Positions 34,312 to 44,177 of a DNA stretch of 64,000 bases are shown in pieces. The DNA comes from Lolium rigidum (Eukaryota; Streptophyta; Magnoliopsida; Poales; Poaceae). Numbering within the stretch: the stretch's first letter is position 1; every line of letters begins with the position of its first letter. A model generated the notes under the pieces. That model was not told the origin of the DNA. It saw only the letters and a program-made list of their open reading frames with translations, and did not search any database. The translations under genes were made by a program, and so were the position numbers. The stretch covers positions 354,745,696 through 354,809,695 of the forward strand of contig NC_061513.1 in the NCBI RefSeq assembly GCF_022539505.1. The letters run 5' to 3'.

Positions 34312-34689
34312 GAAAGAGGATATTTGCAAGGGGAGTCTCTCATCTCCAATCTCTTTACTTTGTTATAGTTTTGCTTAGTTTACTTTATTTGTTTGCTTCA
34401 TTATATCAAAAACACAATAAATTAGTTTCCTTTTATAGTCATCTTTATATTAAAAACACACAAAAAAAATTAATTATTAGTTTCTTTTATAGTTGTTATT
34501 ATGTTTCTAGTTTATTATGTTGTTCCCTAAGTACGATCTGAAGGACTATCTGTAGGTAGTGGTTCTATAATTGGGAAAGATAACATTGAAAAATTCTTCA
34601 ATCATGTTAGTAAGCATAAAGATATTAAGGATAAATCCCTGATAGAACTTGCTCATAATTATGAAACTGATGCAGCTTGTTTAGTTCAA

Positions 34690-35100
34690 ATGTTGGAGGC
34701 TAGATTTGTTAGATTTAATCCTATATTGCATAAAATGTTTCTTAAACTCCATGAAGTTGAGGATGATGAAAGAAAAGATTTTATCCTAGAAACTTTGCTT
34801 AGAGAATTTAAAGATGTTATAGAAGATAGGAATTTTTTTGATCGGTTTGAGATGCTAGGCTCATGTGTAGATATCTTTGGTACACTTGAAAAAATACACC
34901 AAACCAAAAATAGTAGAGAAAGTAAAATACCAATACCTTTCAAATTAGTAGCAATGCATGAAGCTTGGGAAAAGAATTTTGATTGGATTGTTCCTGAAAA
35001 TCCATTTGATGAAAGTAGTGAACCTAAAAGTGTTGAGAAAGGGTCTTCTAAAACTTATATAGACAAAATACAAATCCTTGTTGAAAAGACTTCTCGCTAA
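34690..35100 (+). CDS. ORF of non-autonomous Sabrina-like element, unknown function
   Basis: A 136-aa frame (ATG 34690) is acidic and lysine-rich with helical character (for example KMFLKLHEVEDDERKDFI). Open frame extends upstream to about 34530, so the start may lie earlier or come from a splice. It ends about 50 bases before the conserved GCGCCTAGGCTGAAAGG block. I do not recognise a domain; position suggests a gag-like or accessory product. Confidence 0.45.
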   Translation: MLEARFVRFNPILHKMFLKLHEVEDDERKDFILETLLREFKDVIEDRNFFDRFEMLGSCVDIFGTLEKIHQTKNSRESKIPIPFKLVAMHEAWEKNFDWIVPENPFDESSEPKSVEKGSSKTYIDKIQILVEKTSR

Positions 35101-36251
35101 TCTTGATGCTTCTTCACTTGATAATACTTGTTGTTCGCTCTTTTTACGCGCCTAGGCTGAAAGGTGTTAAAGAAAAGCACTCTTGGGAGATAATCCATGT
35201 TTTATTTCTGTAATTTTTCTTTAGTTGAGTCTTGGAAGTTATTACATCTGTAATAACCTCTACTTATCATTTTTATTTTATTTTTGTGCCAAAAATAGCC
35301 TCTAATAGGAAGAAAGTAAGATTTGGGGAAGTTTCTGTCACCATAAAAATTCTTAAAAATATCCAGAGCGGTATTTTGAGCTGCCATTTTTATGCATATG
35401 ACCCAGGTTATTATCTAACTTTCGTTAGTTGACCACATTTCGAGATGAGCAACATAAGGTTTTCGGAAAAATCGATCTTTACCTGCTGTTCTGTCTTGAT
35501 AGATTTCTGCACTATTTGCATTTGCCTCTTAAATCTCTTTATTTTTTAGTTTTTTATCAAAGAGATTTTTGAAGAGTTGCTACAGTAGCTAATGCTTTAA
35601 TAGATGTTTGATATATGTTAGAACTGAACTCAAGTGGATTTGTTTATTTTGAATGTACTAATGCTGCTAGTGAAGAATTGTTTGAAGTTTTGTATGAAGG
35701 AAGTTTTCAAGTGTAGGGAGAGAAAAATGATGTGATGAGATGAGATGAAGGATGGACAAAAGATCAAGCTTGGGAATGCCCACTGCAACCCAAGACATAT
35801 TCAAGAGGTACAAGCGTCAAAGCTTGGGGATGCCCAAGGCATCCCCTCTTCATCAACAAAGCAACATGTCATCTTTCTATGCGCTATATTTTTATTGCTT
35901 CATACGCTATGTGTTGTTCTTGGAGCGTCTTTATTTTTGTTTTTGGTTTTGTTTTGTTTTGTTTTGTTTGCTTGTAGAATATTTTGGATCCCGGCACATT
36001 TGTTTTGGAGAAAGACCCGCTCTATTTTAATTCATAGAACGCTATAGTTTACGCTCTTATTGTTCTGCGAGTGTTCTAGTTTTCTAGTACTGAGTTTAGC
36101 TCTTGTTCTTTCACATGAATTTTGTTAAGAGCTCATTAGTATTATTTATGTATGTATTATTAGCTCTCTGGTCCATAATATATTTCATCTCTGAGATTTA
36201 TTTCAAATAAGTTGATTGGTGTTGGATACGAGTAAAAAGTTTTATGCCTAT
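35101..36251 (+). other. Non-coding internal region of the Sabrina-like element
   Basis: Contains two copies of AGCTTGGGRATGCCC (35765-35779, 35820-35834) and a TTTTGTTTTG run (35940-35970). No gene. Confidence 0.6.
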
Positions 36252-36351
36252 NNNNNNNNNNNNNNNNNNNNNNNNNNNNNNNNNNNNNNNNNNNNNNNNN
36301 NNNNNNNNNNNNNNNNNNNNNNNNNNNNNNNNNNNNNNNNNNNNNNNNNNN
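36252..36351. other. Assembly gap (100 N)
   Basis: Exactly 100 N, the conventional length for a gap of unknown size. The sequences on its two sides belong to different elements. Confidence 0.98.
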
Positions 36352-36372
36352 TGATATCTAAACACGATTAAG

Positions 36373-37211
36373 GACAATGGAGCAGGAGGATTAGCATTTC
36401 ACTTGATGGTTGAACCTAAAATGACAGGCATGTCGACCACGACTAGTGCACGCAAGAGAAGGACCTGCAGCGAGCCAGTATGTTCTGCTACATGCTGTTA
36501 TCTGATCTCTACATTGCGTAATACATGTTTGAATAGTTAATTGTTGTAACTATTTTTGCAATATTACTAGAATGCAGTTTTAGTGAAGCAGCCATCATTA
36601 GAAGATAGTCGCCAAAGCGACCCTGTGCAACATTATGATGTAAGTCTGCTTAGTACAAGTTCCATACATTGTCTTATTTATGCAACTTGTTATTATCTTA
36701 TATCTACATTGCATAATAAATGTTTGAATAGTTCACTCGTTGTAACTATGTTTGCAATATTACTAGAATGCAGTTGTAATGAAGAAGTCCTTAGTAGAAG
36801 ATAGAGCGCAAAAAAGGTTCCGGCGTGAGCCTATGCAACGATATAATGTAAGTCTGCGCTTAGTACTTGTGACTATCTCATATCGACAATGCTTAATACA
36901 TGTTTGCATAGTTCATCGTTTAAATCAGTTTGCATTATTATCAGAATGCAGTTCTGATGAAGAAATCTTCATTAGAAGAGAGGCCCACAAAAAGTTCTGA
37001 TCTTTGTTCTGATGCATCCTCTCATAGCCGTCAACCTAGACCATTCTTTTCATCAAACAGTGAACATCTCAAGGCTGTACTTTATAAAAGACATGGTATT
37101 GCTGCTTTAAGGTCTGTAGCTGATATGTTGACCAAGAGTACACAAGATTCAATCAAGGCGATTGTCAAATGTCAACGTGTTATTGATGATGCTAATAGAA
37201 GTCCTCAATGA
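36373..37211 (+). CDS. CACTA element ORF, last four exons with triplicated exon unit
   Basis: Predicted exons: about 36373-36480, 36571-36639, 36767-36847, 36945-37211, all phase 0 with GT-AG introns. The three later exons each begin AATGCAGTT and encode NAVLVKQPSLED, NAVVMKKSLVED and NAVLMKKSSLEE-type starts: one exon duplicated twice with its intron. The final exon continues with a helical region (LKAVLYKRHGIAALRSVADM) to TGA at 37209. It probably corresponds to the second ORF (TNPA-like, DNA-binding) of CACTA elements by position next to the subterminal array; homology is not established here. Confidence 0.6.
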
Positions 37212-37359
37212 TTCTATGTAATTTTTTTTATTTGGGCACATTAATTGCCTTGTAATTTTCCTAGTTATTTTATTTGTGTATGTAATTGTGTGTATCATTG
37301 ATATCAGATTTTAGGCTCATGAAATTTAATGCAAGTTGACTAGTCAAACAACCAGGGCC

Positions 37360-38320
37360 CTATAACAGATTGGGCCGGCCCATTAACAGTAGTGTGGGAC
37401 CCACTATCATTTTGGGCCGGCTCACTTACTTACTGGGCCGGCCCGTTAACAGGAAAGTGGGACCCACCTGTGCTTTTGGCCCGGCCCACTATCTTGTTGG
37501 GCCGGCCCACTTGCTACATGATCGACCCCACATACTAAATGGGCCGTCCCTTTAAGAGGAAAGTGGGACCCACCTGCGTTTTTGGCCCGGCCCACTAGCG
37601 TGTTGGGCCGGCCCACTTGCTATATGGTGGACCCCACATACTAAATGGGCCGGCCCTTTAACTGGAAAGTGGGACCTAGCTGTGCTTTTGGCCCGGCCCA
37701 CTATCTTGTTGGGCCGGCCCACTTGCTATATGGTGGACCCCACATACTAAATGGGCCGGCCCTTTAACCGGAAAGTGGGACCCACCTGTGTTTTTGGCCC
37801 GGCCCACTATCTTGTTGGGCCGGCCCACTTGCTATATGGTGGACCCCACATACTAAATGGGCCGGCCCACTAACAGGAAAGTGGGACCCACCTGTGCTTT
37901 TGGCCCGGCCCACTGGCTTGGTGGGTCGGCCCATTTGATCTAATGTGGACCCCACGCACTAAATAGGCCGACCCGATTAGCAGGAAAGTGGGACCCACAT
38001 GCTAATTGGGCCGGCCCAATAACTTCTTGGGCCGGCCCACTTGCTTTAAGGTGGACCCCACTTGGTAAATGGGCCGGCCCGATAACATGAAAGTGGGTCC
38101 CACATGTTTTGTGGGCCGGCCCTTTTGCCTGTTGACCGGTCAAACGAGTGCATTCGGCCCGACCCACATGCTTAGTGGGCCGGCCCATTAATGTTTTGAC
38201 CATTCAACCTTAGAGGTTAGGCCCAGCCCACGTAACTAATGGACCAGCCCAGCTATATAGTTGACCGGTCAAACTAAGTCAGCTGGCCCGGCCCGCAAGC
38301 TTAATGGGCCGGCCCGCTTA
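37360..38320. repeat. Subterminal repeat array of the CACTA element
   Basis: About fifteen perfect GGGCCGGCCC palindromes alternate with GTGGGACCCAC and GTGGACCCCAC near-palindromes and ACTAAATGGG spacers. From 37380 to 37900 this forms tandem units of roughly 118 bases. Two GTTGACCGGTCAA palindromes occur at about 38130 and 38260 and a GTTGACTAGTCAA one at 37335. Such arrays are binding sites of the CACTA regulatory protein in known elements. Confidence 0.85.
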
Positions 38321-38632
38321 AGACGTGGCGGAGCCTCGTGTGGGCCTACCATCTACCACGGGGTTTCGGCGGTTAACGCCGTTAACCGCGCGGTCAACGG
38401 CGTCCGCCACGTGTCGGTTGCATGACGTCGGCGATCAACGGGCTCCCGGAAACACTTCTGGAACGGTCCGATTTTCCGTGGCGGAAGGGCGCCCAAGCGC
38501 GACGGACCGAAAAAATCGTGGTAGGACTTTGCCTGACGTAGTTTCGACAACAGAACCCATATCGTCGGGTTAGGCCCATAGGCGACGAAAAATACCCCTT
38601 AGCGGACGATTTTGAGACGTTGTCTATCCGAA

Positions 38633-38647
38633 CTTTTCTTGTAGTGC
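38633..38647 (-). repeat. CACTA terminal inverted repeat
   Basis: The minus strand reads CACTACAAGAAAAGT inward from 38647. Confidence 0.85.
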
Positions 38648-41174
38648 ATGTTGGTACTTCTGCTAGATCTGAAAATTCTTATAATATTGATGATGCTTCT
38701 GCTGTGCTTGATGATAGTGGTTCATTGGGATCTTTTCTAGATGCTACAATTGCTAGATCTAGACAAATTGAAAATGCTGAAACTCCTAATGAAAATGCTG
38801 CTACACCTGTTAATTCACCAGAGTCTGTTGAATACTCTAGTGATGATCTTGATGAGGATTATGTAGAACTTGATGATGATTTTATTGATAAATGCAATGC
38901 TACTACTGATGCAAGTAAAATTAAAAAGTTGCTTGCACAACATATTGTTAGATATAAACTGTCTCCTGATCCTAAATTTGCCACATCTCCTATAAACATT
39001 AAGGATAAAGATTATGATTTTTCTCTTGATTTGTCTCATATATCTATTATGGAGAAAACACCTTTTTGTGGTACTGAAAAAGAAAGTGCTGTAGAACACA
39101 TGATTGAGCTATCTACTCTTAGTAGCTTGTTTTCTGATGATGTTAAGAAGCGTACTTATTTCGTTGCTAAAATTATCCCTTTCTCATTAAAAGATGATGC
39201 TAAAACTTGGTATAATAGTTTGCCACCTGATTCTATTAATAGTCCAAAAGAATTGCTTGATGTTTTCTTCCGGAAATACTTTCCTGCTAGTGCTCAACAT
39301 ATTGCTTTGCAGAGGATTTATAATTTTGATCAGGAAGATGGATAGAAATTGCCTGAGGCTTGGGCTAGATTTTGCTCTCTTATTAGAGCTCGGCCTGACC
39401 ATGATTTGGAAAAGCATGATTTACTTGATATATTTTATAGTGGACTAACTATTGAGTCTAGGGCATACCTGGATAGTTGTGCTGGTTGTGTTTTCAGGAA
39501 AAGAACTCTAGACGACGCTGAAGAATTATTGGCGAGAATAAGCCGGAATCATGATGATTGGTCTACACCTGAACCAACCCCGACACCGATATTGAAGAAG
39601 AGGGGTATGATTAAATTAAATGATGAAGATATGAGGGAAGCCAAGAAATCTCTTAAAGAGAAGGGTATTAAATCCGAAGATGTGAAGAATTTACCTCCCA
39701 TAGAAGATTCATGTAAGATCACTCCCCCTTCATCCATGATTGAGGTAAACTCTCTTGAACGCTTTACTAGAGAAGATATTCCATATTCAAAACATCCTGC
39801 TCAATGCTTAGATGAGTTTGATAATTATATTGTTAAGCAAAATAATTTCAGTATGAGAGTAGAGAATCATTTAATGGAAAATTCTCAAGCTATTAGTGAA
39901 TTGCATGGTATTGTGGAGAGAACCTCCAATGATGTTAAGATACTTGTTAAACATTTTCAAATGGTTCAAACTCAAATTGATCAACTCACTAAAGTGCAAA
40001 ATGACTTGCTAAAAGATAATTCTAAAGAAAAACATGCGTATGAAGTAACAACTAGAGGCGGTGTTTCTACCCAGGATCCTCTATATCCTAAAGGGCATCC
40101 CAAAAGAGTTGAACAAGATTCTCAACGAACTGAAACTAGTGCTCCATCTAAGAAAAAGAAAAAGAAACATAAAACTGTTGTAGAATCCTCTGCGCTGTTA
40201 ATGATCCTAATAGTATTTCTATTTCGATGCTTGAAACCGAAAGTGGTAATGAACATGATAAAGATAATGATAAAAATGATGCTTCTGATAAAGAAGAGGT
40301 TGAAGAAGAACCTGAAAAGCATGCTAAAAATAAAAAGTATACTAAAGAAGACTTTATTGCTAAGAAAAATGGTAGTGAAAGAGAACCTTGGGTTCAAAAG
40401 CAAATGTCTTTTCCTGCTAAGAAACTAAAATCGAAGGAAGAAGAACACTACAATAAATTTTGCGATTGGATGAAACCTTTATTCCTGCAAATACCTATGA
40501 CTGATGCTATTAAATTGCCTCCTTATTCAATGTATATGAAAGATATTGTGTCTAACAAAAGGAAAATTCCTAATGAGGAGATTTCCACTATGCTTGCTAA
40601 TTACTCTTTTAATGGTAAAGTTCCAAAGAAGCTTGGCGACCCAGGTATACCGACTATTCCTTGTTCTATTAAGAATAATTATGTTAGAACTGCTCTATGT
40701 GATTTGGGAGCGGGTGTCAGTGTTATGCCTTTCTCTCTTTATAAGAGACTCTATTTAGACAAGTTGATACTGACTGATATATCTTTGCAAATGGCTGATA
40801 AATCTACTGCTATTCCTGTTGGTATATGTGAGGACGTTCCTGTTCAAGTTACTAATAACTGCTTGATATTAACTGATTTTGTTGTGTTGGAAATGCCTGA
40901 AGATGATAATATGTCTATTATGCTTGGGAGACCTTTTCTTAACACCGTGAGGGCTGTTATTGATTGCAATAAAGGAAAAGTTACTTTCAATGTCGATGAC
41001 AAGGAGCATACCGTTTATTTTCCCAAGAGGATTGAGAAAGCATGTGGAGTTAATACAATTTCTAATGTGAGAACTATCAAAGTGGGAACTATTGATTGTC
41101 CAATATATGAGCCTAAAGAAGAATATCAAACACTTGTGATTGGATCCATATCAATACAATACAAGGTAACATGA
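38648..41174 (+). pseudogene. gag-protease of element E2 (stop and frameshift)
   Basis: The frame begins at the CACTA insertion point (38648). Its first 60 residues match E1 gag (shared IARSRQIEN, NSPESVEYSSDD). The Retrotrans_gag block KTWYNSLPPDSINSPKELL with FFRKYFPASAQH lies at 39200-39300. An in-frame TAG at 39343 interrupts, then the same frame resumes (LPEAWARFCSLIRARPDHDL). A Lys-rich linker follows, and near 40195 the frame shifts. The retropepsin-like domain has active site CDLGAGVSVMP (about 40698-40730) and MLGRPFLNTVRAVIDC (about 40920-40966). It ends at TGA 41172. It would encode capsid and maturation protease; this copy cannot. Confidence 0.8.
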
Positions 41175-41965
41175 TTTATTTGAGGTTTACTTCTTCATAT
41201 GCTATGTAAAATTTATTTGGTGGCAAGACTTGATCAACCTTGTTAACAAATTCATTTTATATGCATAGAGGAACTAAACAACATCTCTTTCTCCCTCCAC
41301 TTGATCTACTTGCTGTAGCACTTTTATTTTGCAAAGTTCTTTAGTTAATTAGAGATTTCAAAAATTTTCCTGCCCAGTAATAATAATTTTGACACCCAGA
41401 AATGTGCATTTTTCAAAGTTTTCAAAAATTCTCAAAAATTATACCGTTGGTCCTATTTTTCGACGAGGCACCTGGGAGCACACGGGGATGACCAGTGGGG
41501 CACCCCAGGGTGGCACCCCACAGGCCGGCGCGGCCAGCAAGGGGGCCGCGCCACCCTGGTGTGTGGGCTCCTCCTTGCCCCACTTCATCATCTCTTCCTC
41601 CCACTCTCTTCTCTCTCTCCCGAAAAAACTCGCACCAGGTTCCTCTCACTCGCGTTTTTGCTCAAGAGCTCCAGATTTCTTGATCTCTTTGCTCAGCCCA
41701 GATTTCTGTCTGAAATTTGGCACATTTGCTCTTCGGTATGTGACTCCTCCAACCATCCAAGTAGAATTTTGTTTGGTTGAGTATATCTTGAATATTTTGC
41801 TGCTGTAGGTAACATGTTTAGTGAGCTTGCATGCTTGTTCTAAGTGGTAGAAACTAGTTTTGATGCATGATTAGTACTCTAGCAAGTTCCTATGGTAGTT
41901 TCCCTCAATTATATGTCACCAAATCAAATTTTATATTGTTTGTTGAAAAATTTCAGAAAAGGAAG
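41175..41965 (+). other. Spacer between protease and second ORF of E2
   Basis: AT-rich 3' trailer, then from 41450 a GC-rich block (GCCGGCGCGGCCAGCAAGG) and a pyrimidine-rich CTCTTCTCTCTCTCC tract. TTTTGTTTGG and TTTCAG at 41950-41955 could be a splice acceptor just before the next ORF. It looks like a leader for that ORF. Confidence 0.4.
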
Positions 41966-42451
41966 ATGGATAATTGTAACTTTGGAGAAGTGTTTGAAAG
42001 AGAGACGACAAGCACGGGGAGGCCTTCTAGGACCGCCACCCGATTCAGGCAATCCTATAATGAGGACCTCATCGCACCGAGCTTCGAACCCGAAGAGGAC
42101 AATGGAGTTCCTAACGCTTCATCCTTCCCATGTTATGACTTTTTGAGTAATGCAGGGTTGTTGGATGATTTCTTGACCCTCGTCGGTAAGGCAGGCCTAA
42201 CCACCTACATGGGACATGAGAGTGAGCAATACTACATGCTCACTAAAATCTTTGTGGAGAGCTTCAAGTTCAACAACAAGCACTATCACCCGACAGTTGC
42301 ATTCAAGATCTATGGTAAACCTATTACTATGAAGTTGGAAGATTTTTGTACTGCATTGGATATTGCCCCTGTAGGTACAGCAAAGAAGATTGAGGACAAT
42401 CCCAGGGCTTTGCTCAATGGTCTTCTTTGGTGTTCTTCTTTGGTTTTGTAA
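41966..42451 (+). CDS. Athila-ORF1-like protein of E2, truncated
   Basis: From ATG 41966 the frame encodes about 161 residues: a basic Ser/Thr/Arg N-terminus (TSTGRPSRTATRFRQS), then FPCYDFLSNAGLLDDFLTL and KIYGKPITMKLEDFCTALDI, a pattern I associate with the plant retrotransposon ATHILA ORF-1 / putative mobile-domain proteins of wheat gypsy elements. Function in the family is unknown; an envelope-like role has been suggested for Athila extra ORFs. The C-terminus is cut: a 32-base tandem duplication at 42432-42495 replaces the expected continuation and brings stop codons. Confidence 0.5.
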   Translation: MDNCNFGEVFERETTSTGRPSRTATRFRQSYNEDLIAPSFEPEEDNGVPNASSFPCYDFLSNAGLLDDFLTLVGKAGLTTYMGHESEQYYMLTKIFVESFKFNNKHYHPTVAFKIYGKPITMKLEDFCTALDIAPVGTAKKIEDNPRALLNGLLWCSSLVL

Positions 42452-42495
42452 AGTTCATCATGAGTTCTTCTTTGGTTTTGTAAAGTTCATCATGA
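42432..42495 (+). repeat. 32-bp perfect tandem duplication
   Basis: Two adjacent copies (42432-42463 and 42464-42495) beginning GTTCTTCTTTGGTTTTGTAA. It coincides with the point where the ORF-1-like frame breaks. Confidence 0.9.
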
Positions 42496-43746
42496 GTACA
42501 ATGGTCTTCGGTGGCTGGAGCGTGGTTTTCATTCCATATTATTCAAGCTACACAAGTGAAAAAGCAATAATGACGATCTACGACAATCTGATAGTGGTGA
42601 GAGGCTGGTATGAACTCTATAATGTTTTCATTTTTGTACATATACTCATCCATGTGAGCATGCTTAGTTGGTTCATGTGAGGTATATGTCATTTAAGAAA
42701 GTCTAGTAGTTCATGATCTCTCATGATTAGCTCCAATTTATTAATATGAGTAGCATGTCATAAATATTTGCTTGCATTGCTTTATTCATAGATAGGTATG
42801 ACATTGTGGTATCCTCCTCTGAATAATTCTCTTGAATCAACTTGGCGCATGCTCACGCATGCATATGACTGAACAAAATGTCAATAAAGCCTCGATGATT
42901 TGCTTTACCTCAGAGTTTTTGTATCACTTTTATGCCTCCGTTAATTTATTTTTGTCACAAGCATGATTATGACGATTACTTGCTCTCTTGATTGTCGCTT
43001 CCCGGTCTATTGCTAGCCTTCACTTGTACCGAGCGGGAACGCTGCTCGTGCCTCCAAACACATGAAAACCAAGTTATTCCAGAGTGTCCACCATAAATAC
43101 CTATGCATGGCATTTCAAACCATTCCAAGTAAATTCTCATGTGCTACCTTTAAACCTTCAAAATGCTTCTCAATTTGTGTTAATGTTTTATAGCTTATGA
43201 GTAAATATGTGGTGTTTATCTTTCAATCTTGTCATTTACTCTTGACAAACTTTCATAATGGACTAGTGGCACATCCGCTTATCCAATAATTTTGCAAAAA
43301 GAGCTGGCAACGGGGTTCCCAGCCCCAATTAATCAACTTTCATTGATAATTCTCTTCACATGTTTTGCCCTGATTTATCAGTAAGCAACTTAAATTGCAA
43401 ATAGACACTCCTCCATGGTATGTGATTGATAGAAGGCACCCGAGGATTCGGTTAGCCATGGCTTGTGTAAGCAAAGGTTGGGGGAGTGTCATCCATAATA
43501 AAACTAAAGTACGTGTGTAAACAAAAGAGAAGAAGGATGATTTACCTTGCTGGTAGAAATAACGTCCTTCATGGGAGCCGCTCTTGAAAGTCTGGTTGAC
43601 GAGGTAGTTAGAGTACCCATTATCATTCGTTGACAACAACAAACACCTCTCAAAATAATTTTACTCCTGTTTTACAAATGAAAAGCTCTAGCACATGTTA
43701 ATCCCTGCTTCCCTCTGCGAAGGGTCAATCTTTTACTTTTACATTG
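42496..43746 (+). other. 3' non-coding region of E2, left of the Tat-like insertion
   Basis: No credible ORF. Ends with CATTG (43742-43746), the target site of the Tat-like element; E2 resumes at 56739. Confidence 0.6.
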
Positions 43747-44131
43747 TGACATAGGCATCCCAAATGGGCCTGCCGAAGATAGTACCCGGAGTTTATTGAA
43801 GGCCCAATACCCGAAGAATAAGAAGACTCGGAAGCCCAAGATAGTATTAAGGAAAGTAAGAGTTGTAATAGAAAGTCTTATTTGTAATCCTACGGGATGA
43901 GTTAGAAACCTTCCCGGACTTTGTAACTTGTATAGCACGAATCCCTCGGCTCCGCCTCCTATATAAGGGGGAGTCGAGGGACGCAGAGATGATCGAATCA
44001 TTGTTCACAAACCCTAGTTTTCTTATTCGTCGAGTACTTTTCGGCTGAAACCTTCGAGATCTACTTGCCCTCTACATCCAACTAAACCCTAGTCTACAAT
44101 CCGTAGGCATTTACAAGTTAATCCCTTATCA
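43747..44131 (+). repeat. 5' LTR of Tat-like element (385 bp)
   Basis: Starts TGACATAGGCATCCC, ends CCCTTATCA. Differs from the 3' LTR at two bases only (44111 and 44128). A TATA box, CCTATATAAGGG, is at 43958-43969, so the transcript starts about 25-35 bases later. Confidence 0.95.
43960..43967 (+). promoter_or_regulatory. TATA box of the Tat-like LTR
   Basis: TATATAAG in a GC-rich context, repeated at the same offset in the 3' LTR (56562-56569). Confidence 0.7.
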
Positions 44132-44132
44132 A

Positions 44133-44151
44133 TTGGCGCCGTCTGTGGGAT
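44133..44151 (+). other. Primer binding site of Tat-like element
   Basis: TTGGCGCCGTCTGTGGGAT starts two bases after the LTR. It has the TGGCGCC core found in many plant gypsy elements. Confidence 0.75.
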
Positions 44152-44177
44152 CTAGAGGTTGCAAGGAGCTGATCTCG

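Larger units (their letters stand above)
32620..36251 (+). mobile_element. Sabrina-like gypsy retrotransposon, plus strand, cut by assembly gap
   Basis: 5' LTR 32620-34285, primer site at 34294, internal ORF at 34690, then non-coding internal sequence to the gap at 36252. The 3' LTR is not in the window. It shares internal signatures with the element at 1-3779 (GGCTGAAAGGTGTTAAAGAA and AGCTTGGGGATGCCC blocks at 35154-35173 and 35820-35834). No polymerase domains are seen, consistent with a non-autonomous group. Confidence 0.8.
36352..38647 (+). mobile_element. CACTA (En/Spm) transposon, 3' part
   Basis: The right end reads ACTTTTCTTGTAGTG at 38633-38647, which inverted is CACTACAAGAAAAGT, the classic CACTA terminus. 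It is preceded by a long subterminal repeat array (37360-38320) and the last exons of an element ORF. The next bases CAT (38648-38650) are the likely 3-base target duplicate. The left end and transposase are not in the window; the gap hides them. It inserted in the gag frame of gypsy element E2. Confidence 0.8.

Noticed and set aside
37360..38320. CRISPR-like spaced repeats
   Set aside because: Eukaryotic context, palindromic units without unique spacers, and location at a CACTA end.
41389..41808. 139-aa plus-strand ORF
   Set aside because: It crosses the GC-rich leader and pyrimidine tract before the ORF1-like frame and has no domain; treated as non-coding.
43672..44001. 109-aa minus ORF duplicated at 56184-56603
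   Set aside because: It is repeated only because both copies lie in the LTRs; not a gene.
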